Source: Taeniopygia guttata (Eukaryota; Chordata; Aves; Passeriformes; Estrildidae). Taken from it: a stretch of DNA of 64,000 bases. Below the pieces are notes generated by a model. That model was not told the origin of the DNA, did not search any database, and saw only the letters and a program-made list of their open reading frames with translations. Shown piece after piece: positions 22,520 through 32,530 of this stretch (its first letter is position 1; every line of letters begins with the position of its first letter). The stretch is taken from the NCBI RefSeq assembly GCF_048771995.1, contig NC_133030.1, forward strand, positions 12,044,001-12,108,000, in the 5' to 3' direction. The translations under genes were made by a program, and so were the position numbers.

Positions 22520-23769
22520 ATGTGGCCCTGCCTGCTGCTCGCTCTCGCCCTGCTGGGCACTGTCTCTGCAAGCCACCCTGGTGAGTGTTCCCCTGCCCCA
22601 CTGAGTGACCCCCACACCCTGGGGACACCCTCAGTCCCTGCCATGCCCACAGCGCCGATGCCACGTGCCTGGGGCTGGCGGTGGGTGGCGGAGGGACCCC
22701 CGGTACCAACCCATCCCCTGCTGTGCCCTGCAGCCCCCTGCCAGCTCCAGGGGCTCCCCGCGGCTGAGGCCACCCAGCTGCACTACGTGGTGGTGAAGAA
22801 GCTGCGCACCTACTCGGGCGCCCAGGTGAGGGGACACAGGGCACAGGGGGTGCCAGGCCATGCCCGTGCCACGGAAGCAGTGCCGGGAGGTGCCCGTGGG
22901 CACAGGTGAGAGCCTGGTGCCAGCCCGTGCCCGTCCCACAGCGCTACTGCCGGGACGTGTACCGGGGCCAGCTGGTCTCGGTGCACAGCGCTGCCCGCAA
23001 CCAGGAGCTGCAGAAACTGGCACAAAGCCACCACACCATCGTCTCACCCTGGATTGGAGCTGTCACCAGCCGCAGGGTGAGGGCACTCCGGGGACAAGGG
23101 GCTGCCAAAGGGGTGCTGGGAGCTGGCGAGGAGATCGGCTGGGGGCTGCTCTGGGGAGTGAGGGGCTGGGGCTGCTTCGTGGGGGACGAGCCTGGGGCTG
23201 GAGGCTGGGTTTTGAGGCATGAGGGGCTGGCCATTGATTGCTGGGGCTGGTTTTTGGGGTCAATGGGCTGGGTAGGGGTGGTGGGGGCTCTCCCTGGGGA
23301 CTGAGGTGTTGGCACAGCAGGCGGGACAGTTGGAGTCCTACTGGGAGGACTCCAGCCCCTGGAACTATGCGAACTGGGCACCCACCCACCCCTTCGGTAT
23401 TGTCACCACCTGCACCACCCTCAGCGTCCGAGGTAAGGTCACCCACCCACCGTGTCGTGGCTTGGGGGGTGCTGGGGAGGGGAGCACAGGCTGCTGGGGA
23501 ATTGGAGGAACACTGGGAGGGCACTATGGGGAGGGTCTACAGGGCACTGGCTGAACGGAGGGGAGCACCGAGGGCACTGGGAGGGGAACTGGGAGGGGTT
23601 ACAGGGCACTGAGGGAGCCAAGGGGGGATATAGGGGGCACTGGAAGTGGTTGCAGGGTACTGAGGGGACCTGGGAACCACCCATGGCCCTGATACTATCC
23701 TTGTCCCCAGATGGGCTCTGGCGAAGCCGCTTCTGCTTCCAGCTGCGCCCCTTCATCTGCCAGTACTGA
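22520..23769 (+). CDS. Eosinophil major basic protein-like C-type lectin, copy B (no acidic propeptide)
   Basis: Coding exons are 22520-22580, 22734-22825, 22942-23076, 23321-23432 and 23711-23769, giving 152 residues. A signal peptide (MWPCLLLALALLGTVSAS) is followed almost directly by the C-type lectin domain: LHYVVVKKLRTYSGAQRYC, RGQLVSVHS, SPWIGAVTS, SSPWNYANWAPTHPF, then TTCTTLSVRDGLW and the terminal FCFQLRPFICQY. Exon 2 is 92 nt against 179 nt in copy A; the missing part is the acidic propeptide. Two cysteines of copy A (in SCHW and in TALCT) and the first lectin-domain cysteine are not conserved. The mature part carries more acidic residues than copy A. The exon 4 acceptor is a cagcag tandem, so one Gln may vary. 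An AGTAAA at 23807-23812 may act as the poly(A) signal. Confidence 0.88.
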
Positions 23770-23991
23770 ACCCCCAGCGCTGCCATGGCGCCCCAGTTCC
23801 TTTCCCAGTAAAGCAGAGATGTCCTGAGCCGTGTCTGTGTGTACCAGGGGGCTGGGGACGGGGCTGGGGACTCGTGGGGACAGCACAGCAAGTGGAGGGG
23901 GCAGTGATGTTTATTATGCCCAACACCCCCCCCCACCCCACTGGCACAGCACCCCCAGGCTGCTACAAAAATGATGCTCTGGGTGTGAGGC

Positions 23992-26900
23992 TCAGTGAGG
24001 GGTCTCGGCGTGGATCTCAGTGCCAGGGGGGGCTGCCAGGGGTGTGCCAGCCATCCCCAGCTCCTTGGCTCGCCGCTGGCACTCGCGGGCAACCACCACG
24101 GGGCTGACAAAGGCCACCAGCACCACGGCAATGAGCCCCAAGTTCATCTGTGGAGGGGAAGATTGTCAGGGCAGGGGTCTGGGGAGTCCTCCCCCCATCC
24201 CCTCTGTTAGGCCAGGACACTTGGGGCACCTCCATTTCCCCAGGAGCAGGACACCCATCCCTCTCTGGTGCAGGACCCCCATTTTTCATGGCATAAGACC
24301 CCGCCACTCCTGTGGGAAGGATTCCATCCCTCCTGGGGCAGCGTCCCCATTTCCGTATGGGGCAGGATCCCCATTTTCACACGGGCAGCACCAGGATCCC
24401 CATTTTCCCAAGGGATGAGACCCCCATTTCCCCATGTGGCAAGCTCCCTTCCCTCCCAGGGCAAGGACCCCCATTTCCCCGTGGAGCAGCCCCCCAGCCC
24501 TCACTCGGGGGGCCCACAGGGCACACTCACATAGAAAGGGTCCCCCTGGAGCGGCCCCTGCACCAGGGCGACACAGGGGTACTGCAGCAGGGCCACCAGC
24601 GCTGACAGTGCCATGGCCAGCCCGTAGAGCTTCCCGAAGTGCTGCGGGGGGAACCTGCCAGGCACCCACGTCACCAGCGGGCACCTCCTGCCACCCCACC
24701 CTGGCCCCCTCCTGAGCCCTGACAGCCCCACCCCAGTCCCCTGTCCCCTGACACCTCCACCGCGTCTGCCACCCTGCAGCCCCACCGCCATCCCCTGCCA
24801 CCCCACCCTGACCATGGCACCCAGTCTGCCCCCGTCACACCCACAACAAGGGTGCCACCATGCCCTGCCACCCTGAACCCTCCGTGGCCGTGGCTGTCCC
24901 CACTCACGCGATGGCCAGGAAGGCGGCATTGCCACCGTACAGGAAGGAGCGGCTGATGACCTGCAGCACGAAGGTGCCAAACTGGGCAGGCAGGACAGGC
25001 AGGGCGGCAAACACAGAGAACAGCAGGCACAGTGCCACCGTCACCACCAGCGACAGCACCGCCGACCGCAGATCTGCCAGCGCGGCCAGGGTCCCTGTGG
25101 GCATGGGGGGCACGGCATGGGGGCACGGCCCGCCGTGTCCCTTCTCCAGTTGCTGGTGGCAGCAATGAGGACACACGGGACAGGGAGCACAGGACTGGGA
25201 GGAGTGGTTACCCCCATAGTGCGGGGCCAAAGAGCGCTTCTGCTTGGGGTGCAGGGCCATGGGGGTTAACTACCCGCAGGCAGTGGGGCTGGGGGCTCAG
25301 CTGCCGTGGGGTGGGGTGGGCTGGGGGGACAGTTACCCTCAGGGCGGGGGGCTTTTCCCCTCTTGTGCCGGTCGAGGATGAGGCCGTTCCAGGGGGCGCA
25401 GAGCACCCCGCAGAGCTGGGTGAAGGCGAAGGCGTTGGTGTAGGTGCTCACTGCGGAGGGACAGCGTCAGGCGGGCGGGGCCGGCCCTGGGGGTCCCTGC
25501 CATGTCCCCCTCGCCGCGATGCCTTACCCATGGTGTGGTCCCCCCCCGCCAGGTGCTCGAGCTGCGGGTTGAGGGTGCCGATGAACAGGTAATGCCGCAG
25601 CTGCATCACCGAGAGCCAGGCGACGTGCCAGGCGAACAGCCAGGAGCAGGCGCAGGCCCGGAACGGCGTCCCGGTGGCGTCCCCACCTGTGCAGGTGTCA
25701 GGGCAGGGCACATACAGACACAACCCCCCCAGGCCGCACCCACACTTGTCCCTGTCACCCACTGGGGCCTCACAGCCGCCGGTATGACCCTGCCCATTCA
25801 GAGGTGTCACCGTGCCCACCTTTTGGCCACTGCCACACCCAGCGCTTTTATTTGCATATCCCAGCCGTCCTCCAGCCGCGCCCATCAATAGCCGCGCCCA
25901 TCCATCGGAAGGCCACACCCACTTATTTGTATATGTAATACACATCTCATCAAGCCACACCCTTAATTTACATAGCCCTGCCCACTGCCAGCTGTGGTCA
26001 CGCCCACCCGGTCACGCCCTCCCCAAATACCAGCCCCACCCCACCGAGCAGATCCCCCCTCCGCACCGGCACCTCGAGTTACGGGCGGTTCCAGGGGTGT
26101 CTCCTCGGCTCCAGCCTCTCCCGGGGGCTGCTTGTCCTTGCGGCTTCGGTAGGAGCGGGAACGGCCCCGGCACCGCAGCCTGCGGCAGGGCCTCCGTCAC
26201 CCTGTGTCCCCCTGCTGGGGCCAGACCTGCCCAGGGGACAGGACCCGCTGCCCGCAGGGTGGGACCCAGCCACTCTCTCCCCAGAGCCCCGGCAGGGCGC
26301 AGGCAGCCCCCCCGTACCCGTAGTTGTAATCGGGGGGCAGCGGGTAGGGGATGCGGCTGCGCGGCATCAGGAAGAGGGTGCGCAGGAGGTGCCAGGCGCT
26401 GCAGGCTGCCAGGAAGAGGAACATGGCCCGCAGGGACAGCCCGTGCTCGTACAGCAGCTGGGGACAAGGACGGAGTCAGGGACAGAGAGAGACAGGCTGC
26501 CACCGGCCAGCTGCTCAGGGCCTAGGTGTGTTCCCATAGGTGGCCACAGCAGTGACTCAGCTGTGTCCCCAATATGTCTGTAGATGTGACCCAGCTGTTC
26601 CCAGCTCTGTCCTCCCCTGCCACCACTGCCGCGTCCCTTGCACCCACCTTGACGATGAGGAAGACGGCGGAGGAGGAGTCGAAGGCCCCGTTGTAGAGGG
26701 TGATGATGATGGAGCGGTAGTTCCCAAACAGGTTCCCCACCTGGCACCGAGAGAGCCCTGTGTGCCGTCAGAGCCCTCCCGTGCCAGCAGGGTGGGTGTC
26801 GGGCAGGTGACCACCACATGGGTGTCAGGGTGCAGGGGGAACCCACCTGCATGTTGGTGAGGATGAGGAGGATGCCACCCACCGACAGCATGGACATGGC

Positions 26901-27837
26901 CGGGAAGAGCAGCATCGCCAGCTCTGGGACACAGGGGTCAGTGGGGACAGGGGTCACCCAATAGGTCCCCCCCAGGGCTGGGGACCCCCTGGGTCTCACC
27001 TGGGGTGGAGAAGGCGACGAGCAGGGTCCCACCAGTGTAGAGGGAGCTAAAGGGGACAGCGGTGACACGTGGGAACGGGATCCTGGCAATCCCAGGTGAT
27101 TCCCCTACCCAGCCCTTTGGGAGCCAGGCCACCCCAACAACCCCCTGTCCTCAGTTGCCCCCCAGCCCTGTCCCCCGTGTCCCCCCGGCGCAGGGCTCAC
27201 ATGGCGATGAGGCGCGCGGCCGTGGTGCCGAAGCGGTCAAAGACGATGCCCATGGGGAAGGTCATGAAGTTGTTCATGAAGGAGCCGATGGTGAAGACCA
27301 GGGAGAACTGCTCATCCTGCCTGCTGCAGTCTGGGAACGGCCACAGGTGGGGCATGGGGACACCGGGAATAGCACGGGCGTGGGGACGCAGGCACCCGGG
27401 GACACGAGTCAGCAGAGATGCAGGGGACACCGGGCATGTGGGGACACCACGGCCACGATGATACCAGAGACATGGACTGGGGGACAGTAGGCACATGGGC
27501 TTGGAGACAGTGGGGACACAGAGCACTGCAGGGCATCGGGACACTGCAGACAGCAAAGGCACAGGCACAACGGGGACATGGGACAGCACGGGGCATCAGG
27601 ACAGTGGGGTCACGAGTCAGGGGACCATGGGGACAGGAGCGGGTCCATACCAGACCCCAGGGTGAAGTTGGGGCCGGGGGTGGCGGAGGGCTGGCACAGC
27701 CCCTCGAAGTAGCCCAGGTCCTTGAGGACGAAGACGAGGGAGGCCCAGCCGAAGATGATGCCGCAGAAGGCGCCGCACTCCAGCAGCCCTGACAGGAGGG
27801 TCCCCAGGCGCTTGGCCAGCCCCGCGCCCCCCGCCAT
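23992..27837 (-). CDS. SLC43A3: Equilibrative nucleobase transporter, SLC43 family member 3
   Basis: Twelve-segment membrane transporter (purine nucleobase carrier ENBT1 in mammals). Coding exons on the minus strand: 27651-27837, 27201-27330, 27000-27046, 26847-26923, 26648-26740, 26318-26457, 26073-26143, 25528-25686, 25337-25450, 24908-25094, 24531-24654, 23992-24147. They give 494 residues (human 491). Diagnostic stretches are [96 protein letters not shown] and [19 protein letters not shown]. The wording matches A3 rather than A1 or A2. The cytoplasmic loop exon (26073-26143) is short and its acceptor is the least certain junction. AATAAA (reverse) is at 23910-23915. An upstream in-frame extension has no ATG, so the start is set at 27837. 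No 5' non-coding exon was located. Confidence 0.95.
24180..24500. repeat. Degenerate ~33-bp minisatellite in SLC43A3 last intron
   Basis: Repeated ggcaggaccccatttcccc-like units fill most of the intron between coding exons 11 and 12. Confidence 0.65.
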
Positions 27838-28160
27838 GTCCCCTGCCCAGGCCGCCACTGGCCCGGGCTGTCACCAGCCTGGGGCGTCTTTGCCGAGCCT
27901 GTGGATGACAAAGGCCAGGCGTCACACCATGCTGGCACCCACAGGGGGCACAGGGACACCTGGGGTGCACGTGGCCACCTGGGCAAAGGCCACTGTCCCT
28001 TGTCCCTGGCCACAGCGGCTAGCACCAGTGTCCCCCCATGTGCCAGGGCACAGGGCAGGGCCCTGCAGCAGCCAGGGCTCGCACACATGGGGACAGCTGT
28101 TGACATTTGGCACATGGCCATTGACAAACAGATTTGCAGGGGCACACCCAGGTTTGTGGG

Positions 28161-28260
28161 CACACACACACATTTATAAGCACACACACACATTTATAGT
28201 CACACACACACATTTATAAGCACACACACACATTTATAAGCACACACACACAGCTGTTAG
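28161..28260. repeat. 20-bp array cacacacacacatttataag
   Basis: Four near-identical 20-bp units at 28161, 28181, 28201 and 28221, then a decayed fifth. Each combines a CA run with a TATA-like tttataag word. It lies upstream of SLC43A3. Confidence 0.9.
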
Positions 28261-28539
28261 CAGGCACACACACAGGCTTACAGGCATGCACACACGACTG
28301 TGCCTGCTGACTCCCGTCCTGCACCCCTCACCCACCTGCACGAGGCCAGGCCCTCCTGTTGTCACCGTCACCTTCACCGCCACCGCAGAGTTTGAACCCC
28401 GGCAGCACGGCTGGGACGCACCTCTGCACCCCAGTGCCTCCCCCCTAATCTCCCGGGAGCACAGGCGGGGTCCCCAGGATGGCAGTCCCCGATAGTGCCT
28501 CGGGCCCCCCGATGGGGGCTCGGTCCCCTCACTGTGCCA

Positions 28540-29260
28540 GGACCCCCCTGTGCTGTCCCTATTGCCCCGAGCCAGCCTGGCCCAGGACCTGGCACAACTC
28601 TGGGGATGCTGGCACGCTGTTGGGCATCCAAGTGCGTGTTCTGGTGACAACACAACCCTGGGAACACCAACATCCTCCCAGGGACACCAGCATCCCCAGG
28701 GGACCTGGCACAGCCACGGGACACTGGCACGATGCTGCACACCCTGGTGTGAGCACTGGGGACACCACAACAACACACCTCACCCCAGGGACACCAGCAC
28801 CCTGCTGGGGACCTGGCACAGCCCTTGGGAAACTGGCACTCTTCCTGGTGACGCTGGCACAGCCCCTGGGGACATTGGCAACCCCCCCGAGGACACCAAC
28901 ACAAGCTCCCCCGGGGCCTGGCACAGTGCTTGGGAAACTGGCACAATCCCTGGAGATGCTGGCACAGCCCCTGGGGACACAGGCACGCTGCAGGGGACAG
29001 TGACACACCCCGCAGGGCCCCAGCACAGCCCCTGGGCCCTCCCTTGGAGACCCTGGCACAGCTCTCAGGGACACTGTCACGTCTCTAGGACCCTGCCACC
29101 CCCTGGGGGATCCTGTCATGTCTCCAGGAATCCCCTCCCACTGCTGGGGACCATGACATGTCTCCTGGGGACATTGCTACCCCAAGCACTGCAGTGCACT
29201 GAGGACTGTCACCATGCTGGGGCTGACAACACAACCCTGGGAACACCAGCTGCTGGGACT
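28540..29260. repeat. Degenerate GC-rich minisatellite between SLC43A3 and RTN4RL2
   Basis: Many copies of words such as ctggcacagcccctgggga with variable spacing. The string gacaacacaaccctgggaa occurs near both ends (about 28637 and 29225). No gene is seen. Confidence 0.7.
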
Positions 29261-29442
29261 CCCCCGCGACCCACAGCTGCGTGACAAGGCCATCAAGGCC
29301 ACGTCACCCCCAGTTCACTGTCCTTCGTGTCCCCCCACCTCCCTCCCCCACACACAGCCTGGCTGTGCTGCTCCGAGCCCCTGTCACCGTGTCACTGCCC
29401 AGAGCCGTCCCTGTCCCAGTGCCCTGCCTGCTGCGATGTCAG

Positions 29443-29575
29443 GTAATGAGGCCTCATTACAGTGACCAGCAGCTGAAGATTAACCCGGACAGAGCCGGGT
29501 GGGGCCGGCCCGGGGGGACCTGTACTATTTTTAGCCACCTGAGTGGCCAAAAAGATTACAGACTGGGGGTGTTAC
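29443..29575. promoter_or_regulatory. Candidate enhancer: palindrome, MEF2 site and E-box
   Basis: A perfect 18-bp palindrome (29443-29460, gtaatgaggcctcattac) holds two facing TAAT homeodomain half-sites. It is followed by a MEF2 consensus CTATTTTTAG (29525-29534) and an E-box CACCTG (29536-29541). The interval is AT-richer than its minisatellite surroundings. Confidence 0.5.
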
Positions 29576-29759
29576 AGCAGCTGGGAGACACCGGGGCTCC
29601 CTGATACATGGGGGTCACTGTCTGGGGCACCCCGAGCCATTCACTAGGGGTGTCAGCCACTGGCCTGACTGGGATGTCCCGGGACACGTAGTCTCTGCCA
29701 GCCACACGGTGGTGAGCCCCACGGAGCCCTGGTGAGCCCTCCACGAGGGAGCAGCATCA

Positions 29760-30600
29760 GTGAGTGTCCCCTCTGTCCCTGCTGTGTCCCCCCAGCTCCC
29801 ACCGGGCCGTGGTGGGGGCGGGTGGGGTCACAGGACCCCCGGGGGCTGCCATAGGGCTGGGCGCGCCCCCCACCCCGCTGCCCCCTGCAGGACGCGTGTC
29901 CCGGGGTGGCACCGCCCGCGCCCCACGGAGCGGCCCCGGCCGCGGGGCTTGTACCGCACACGTGTGGCGGGGGGACACACGCGTGGTCCCGGGGATGGGC
30001 AGCCGTGGGTCCCCGCCGTGCCGGCCCCCCGAGCCTCCCCCACGGCCCCGGGGCAGAAGCGGTTCCGCCGCTCGGCCACGCGAACCGCGGCACCGCCCCG
30101 GGCACCCCGGACATCCGCATCGCGTCCACGCCGAGCCCGGTCCCGCAGGCCACGGCCCAGGGCCCTCGGTGCCCCCTCTCCCGGGCCCTCCCGTCCCGGT
30201 CACAACGCCCTCCCGCCGCCGCTCCGTGGCCATCCGGGCCCCTCCGCGCCCCGCGGCTCCTCCCGCCGCATCCCCGCGCCGCTCACCCGCCTCCCGCCCG
30301 GCCCGGCGGGGAGGGGACCGGGCTCTCCCCGCCCCGGTGCTCCCGGCGTTTCCGATGCTCCCGGTGTCCCCGGTGCCGCGGCCCCTCCCGGCCCCCCCGC
30401 CGCTGCGGGCGGAGCGGAGCTGCCGGGTCTGGCCGGGCCCCGCCCCCGGGCCCGGCGGTTCGGGGGCGCGGAGGCGGCCTCGGCGGAGCGGCCCCGGTCA
30501 CCCGTGGGTCCGCCCAGGAGGGGCCGTCCCGGCACGGAGCCCTCCCCCGGTGCCGCCCTTACGCCCCCCGCGGGTGCCCCCCTCCATCTCCAGGTGTGAC
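29760..30600. other. CpG island without an assigned gene
   Basis: Very CpG-dense; all six frames give only Pro/Arg/Gly/Ala-rich translations without domain features. It may carry a 5' non-coding exon of SLC43A3 (minus) or an upstream RTN4RL2 promoter. Confidence 0.55.
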
Positions 30601-30959
30601 ATCTCACCTGTTGTCCCCAAGAGGCGCTCCTGCTGGCGCCGCCCTCGGGCCACCTTGGATCGCCCTTTTGGTCCCTCTTGGGCCAGTTTTCAGTGACGCT
30701 TGGGTCACCCCTTAGGCCATTCCTGGACACCCCAGGACTACCCTTGGGCTATCCCTGGGTCACTCTAGCTGCGCCATCCCAGAGCCATTCCCATGCCACT
30801 CTGCTGTGTTGTGCTGTGTCCCCTGCCTGTCCCTCGTCCCCCACTCCCTGCCTTCTCCCTGCCCAGGTTACTGCTGTCCCTCCTGTCACCCTGCCCTTGG
30901 CCACATCCTCTCCTCTGTCTCTCTGTCCATCCACCAGTGCTTGCTGCCTGGTCTGTCCC

Positions 30960-31370
30960 CACCTGTCCCCACTGCTGCTGCCTCTCATCTGCTCTGCCAG
31001 CTGCCCTTCTGTCTGTTCATCACCCGTCCATCTGTCCATCACCCATCCATCTGTCTGTCACCCATCCATCTGTCCATCATCGGTCTGTCACCTGTCCATC
31101 TGTCCCCTTCCCATCACAACTCTATCCATCCCATCCATCTGTCCCACAACCATCCAGCTGCCCATTACCACCGCTTCCCTCCGCCTGTCCATCTGTCTGT
31201 CCTCCCCATCCTTCACCCATCTCTCCATTCATCCACCCCATCTCCAGATGTTCTCCATCATCTGTCTGTCCACCTGTCCATCAATCCATCGTCCACCTCT
31301 CTGTCCACCCACCTGCCCCCTACTTTCATCCATCCATCCGTCCGTCCGTCTGTCCATCCCCTCCCTACCC
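30960..31370. repeat. Imperfect (CCAT/CTGT)n tetranucleotide repeat
   Basis: About 400 bp of catccatctgtc-type words, flanked on the right by the RTN4RL2 CpG island. A shorter (GGAC)n run sits at 31977-32000. Confidence 0.85.
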
Positions 31371-31399
31371 ACCCCGTCCGCAGCCCCCCAGGCGGGTGG

Positions 31400-32530
31400 G
31401 CACCAGCACCCAGAGCCCCTCCCGGGCTGGTTCCCCTGCCCTGCCCCGATCCGCGGTGTCCGGCCGGGGGTTCCGCGGCCGGGCAGGGGGCACGGGTGGG
31501 GGGAGCGGATGGCGGCCCCTGAGTCAGCCCCGCGCCGCCCACGCCCCCTCCCACGGCTGCCGCCGCACCAGCTTGTGGCATTTCGCTCGCCGGAGACGGC
31601 GCCGCAAACACGCGCCGGTGCCAGCCGGTGCCGGTGCCGCCGCAGCCCGCGCGGCCACGCGTTCCCCCCCCCACGCGCGGCACCGGCGTGGGGCCCGCGC
31701 GGGGCCGGTGCATCCCGTACCGCCGCCACCCGCTCTGCCCCGGGCCGGGCGGCGCCGCGACGGCACCACGGACAGCGCCGGCCCGGCACCGCGAACAGCG
31801 TCGCGGTCCCGCGTGGGTGCGCGGACCACCGCCCCCCGCGTCCTCCCGGCGGCTCGCTGGGTGCGGGGCTCCCGGGCCCGCCGCACCCACCCCGGGGGCG
31901 GCCCCCGCGAGGTCCCGCCGTCCACGGGGGCACCAAAGCCCGGCTCCGGTCCAGGGATGGTGGGACGGGGGGAGGGACGGACGGACGGACGGACGGACGG
32001 AGACCACCCTCCGTGTCCCGCGCTCACAGCTCCCCACGCGAGCCCTGCGTCCCTTCCCCGTGGGGGAACCCATCGCAGCCGCGTGTCCCCGTTGGGAGTC
32101 CCCATCTGAGTCGCGCAGGGCGTGTCCCCCATGGGCGCCCGCTGCGCATCCCCCGCTGTCCCCGCTGTCCCCGCCGGGAGTCCCTGTGCCCACCCCTGTC
32201 CCGCCTGGGGCGGGCCAGCCCGGGAAGGGTTAAACGGCGGGGCCGGCGCGGGGGGCGGAGCGGCCGCCCCGGGATAAGGCGCGGCGCGGGGAGGGCTCAG
32301 CCCCACGGAGCCGCGGGCAGCGCCGCGCCGAGCCCACCCGTGCCCGAGCCCGAGCCCACCCGTGCCATGCCCCGGGGCGGCGGCGGCTGCTGCTCCCGGC
32401 GGCGCGGCGGGGGCGACGGGGGCGAGCAGCCCCCCCCGGCACCGGCCATGACCCCGCGGGTGGGCAGCGCCTGAGCGGCCGCCCCGCCATGCGGCCCCCC
32501 ACGGCTCGGGACCTGCCCCCAGGTAGGCGC
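31400..32530 (+). promoter_or_regulatory. RTN4RL2: RTN4RL2 CpG-island promoter
   Basis: CpG-dense region with a gggataaggcgcggc word at about 32269-32285 that could act as a weak TATA-like element 200 bp upstream of the start codon. Confidence 0.5.
32367..32474 (+). promoter_or_regulatory. RTN4RL2: 35-codon upstream ORF in the RTN4RL2 leader
   Basis: ATG at 32367 in a fair context (gtgccatgc) reads a Gly/Arg/Pro-rich peptide that stops at 32474, 14 bases before the main ATG at 32489. It is probably regulatory rather than a functional protein. Confidence 0.5.

Larger units (their letters stand above)
19748..23769. repeat. Inverted gene duplication (two EMBP-like genes, head to head)
   Basis: The minus-strand arm (19748 to about 21590) and plus-strand arm (about 21770 to 23769) share exon phases, exon lengths of 61, 135, 112 and 59 nt, alignable first introns, TATA boxes and upstream sequence. 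The axis is near 21680. The first introns (420 and 396 bp) share strings such as gtggccaagagtga and ggtgtccccag at the same relative place. Confidence 0.85.

Noticed and set aside
25190-25270. Possible extra SLC43A3 exon ([14 protein letters not shown])
   Set aside because: It would break the join between the [12 protein letters not shown] and [12 protein letters not shown] exons, which is in frame and matches the family without it.
31977-32003. (GGAC)n run as a functional element
   Set aside because: Simple tetranucleotide repeat inside a CpG island; nothing beyond composition supports a function.
30678-32474. 598-codon plus-strand frame upstream of RTN4RL2
   Set aside because: Runs through a tetranucleotide repeat and CpG island; Ser/Pro/His-rich repeats with no domain. 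Only the short uORF at its end is kept.
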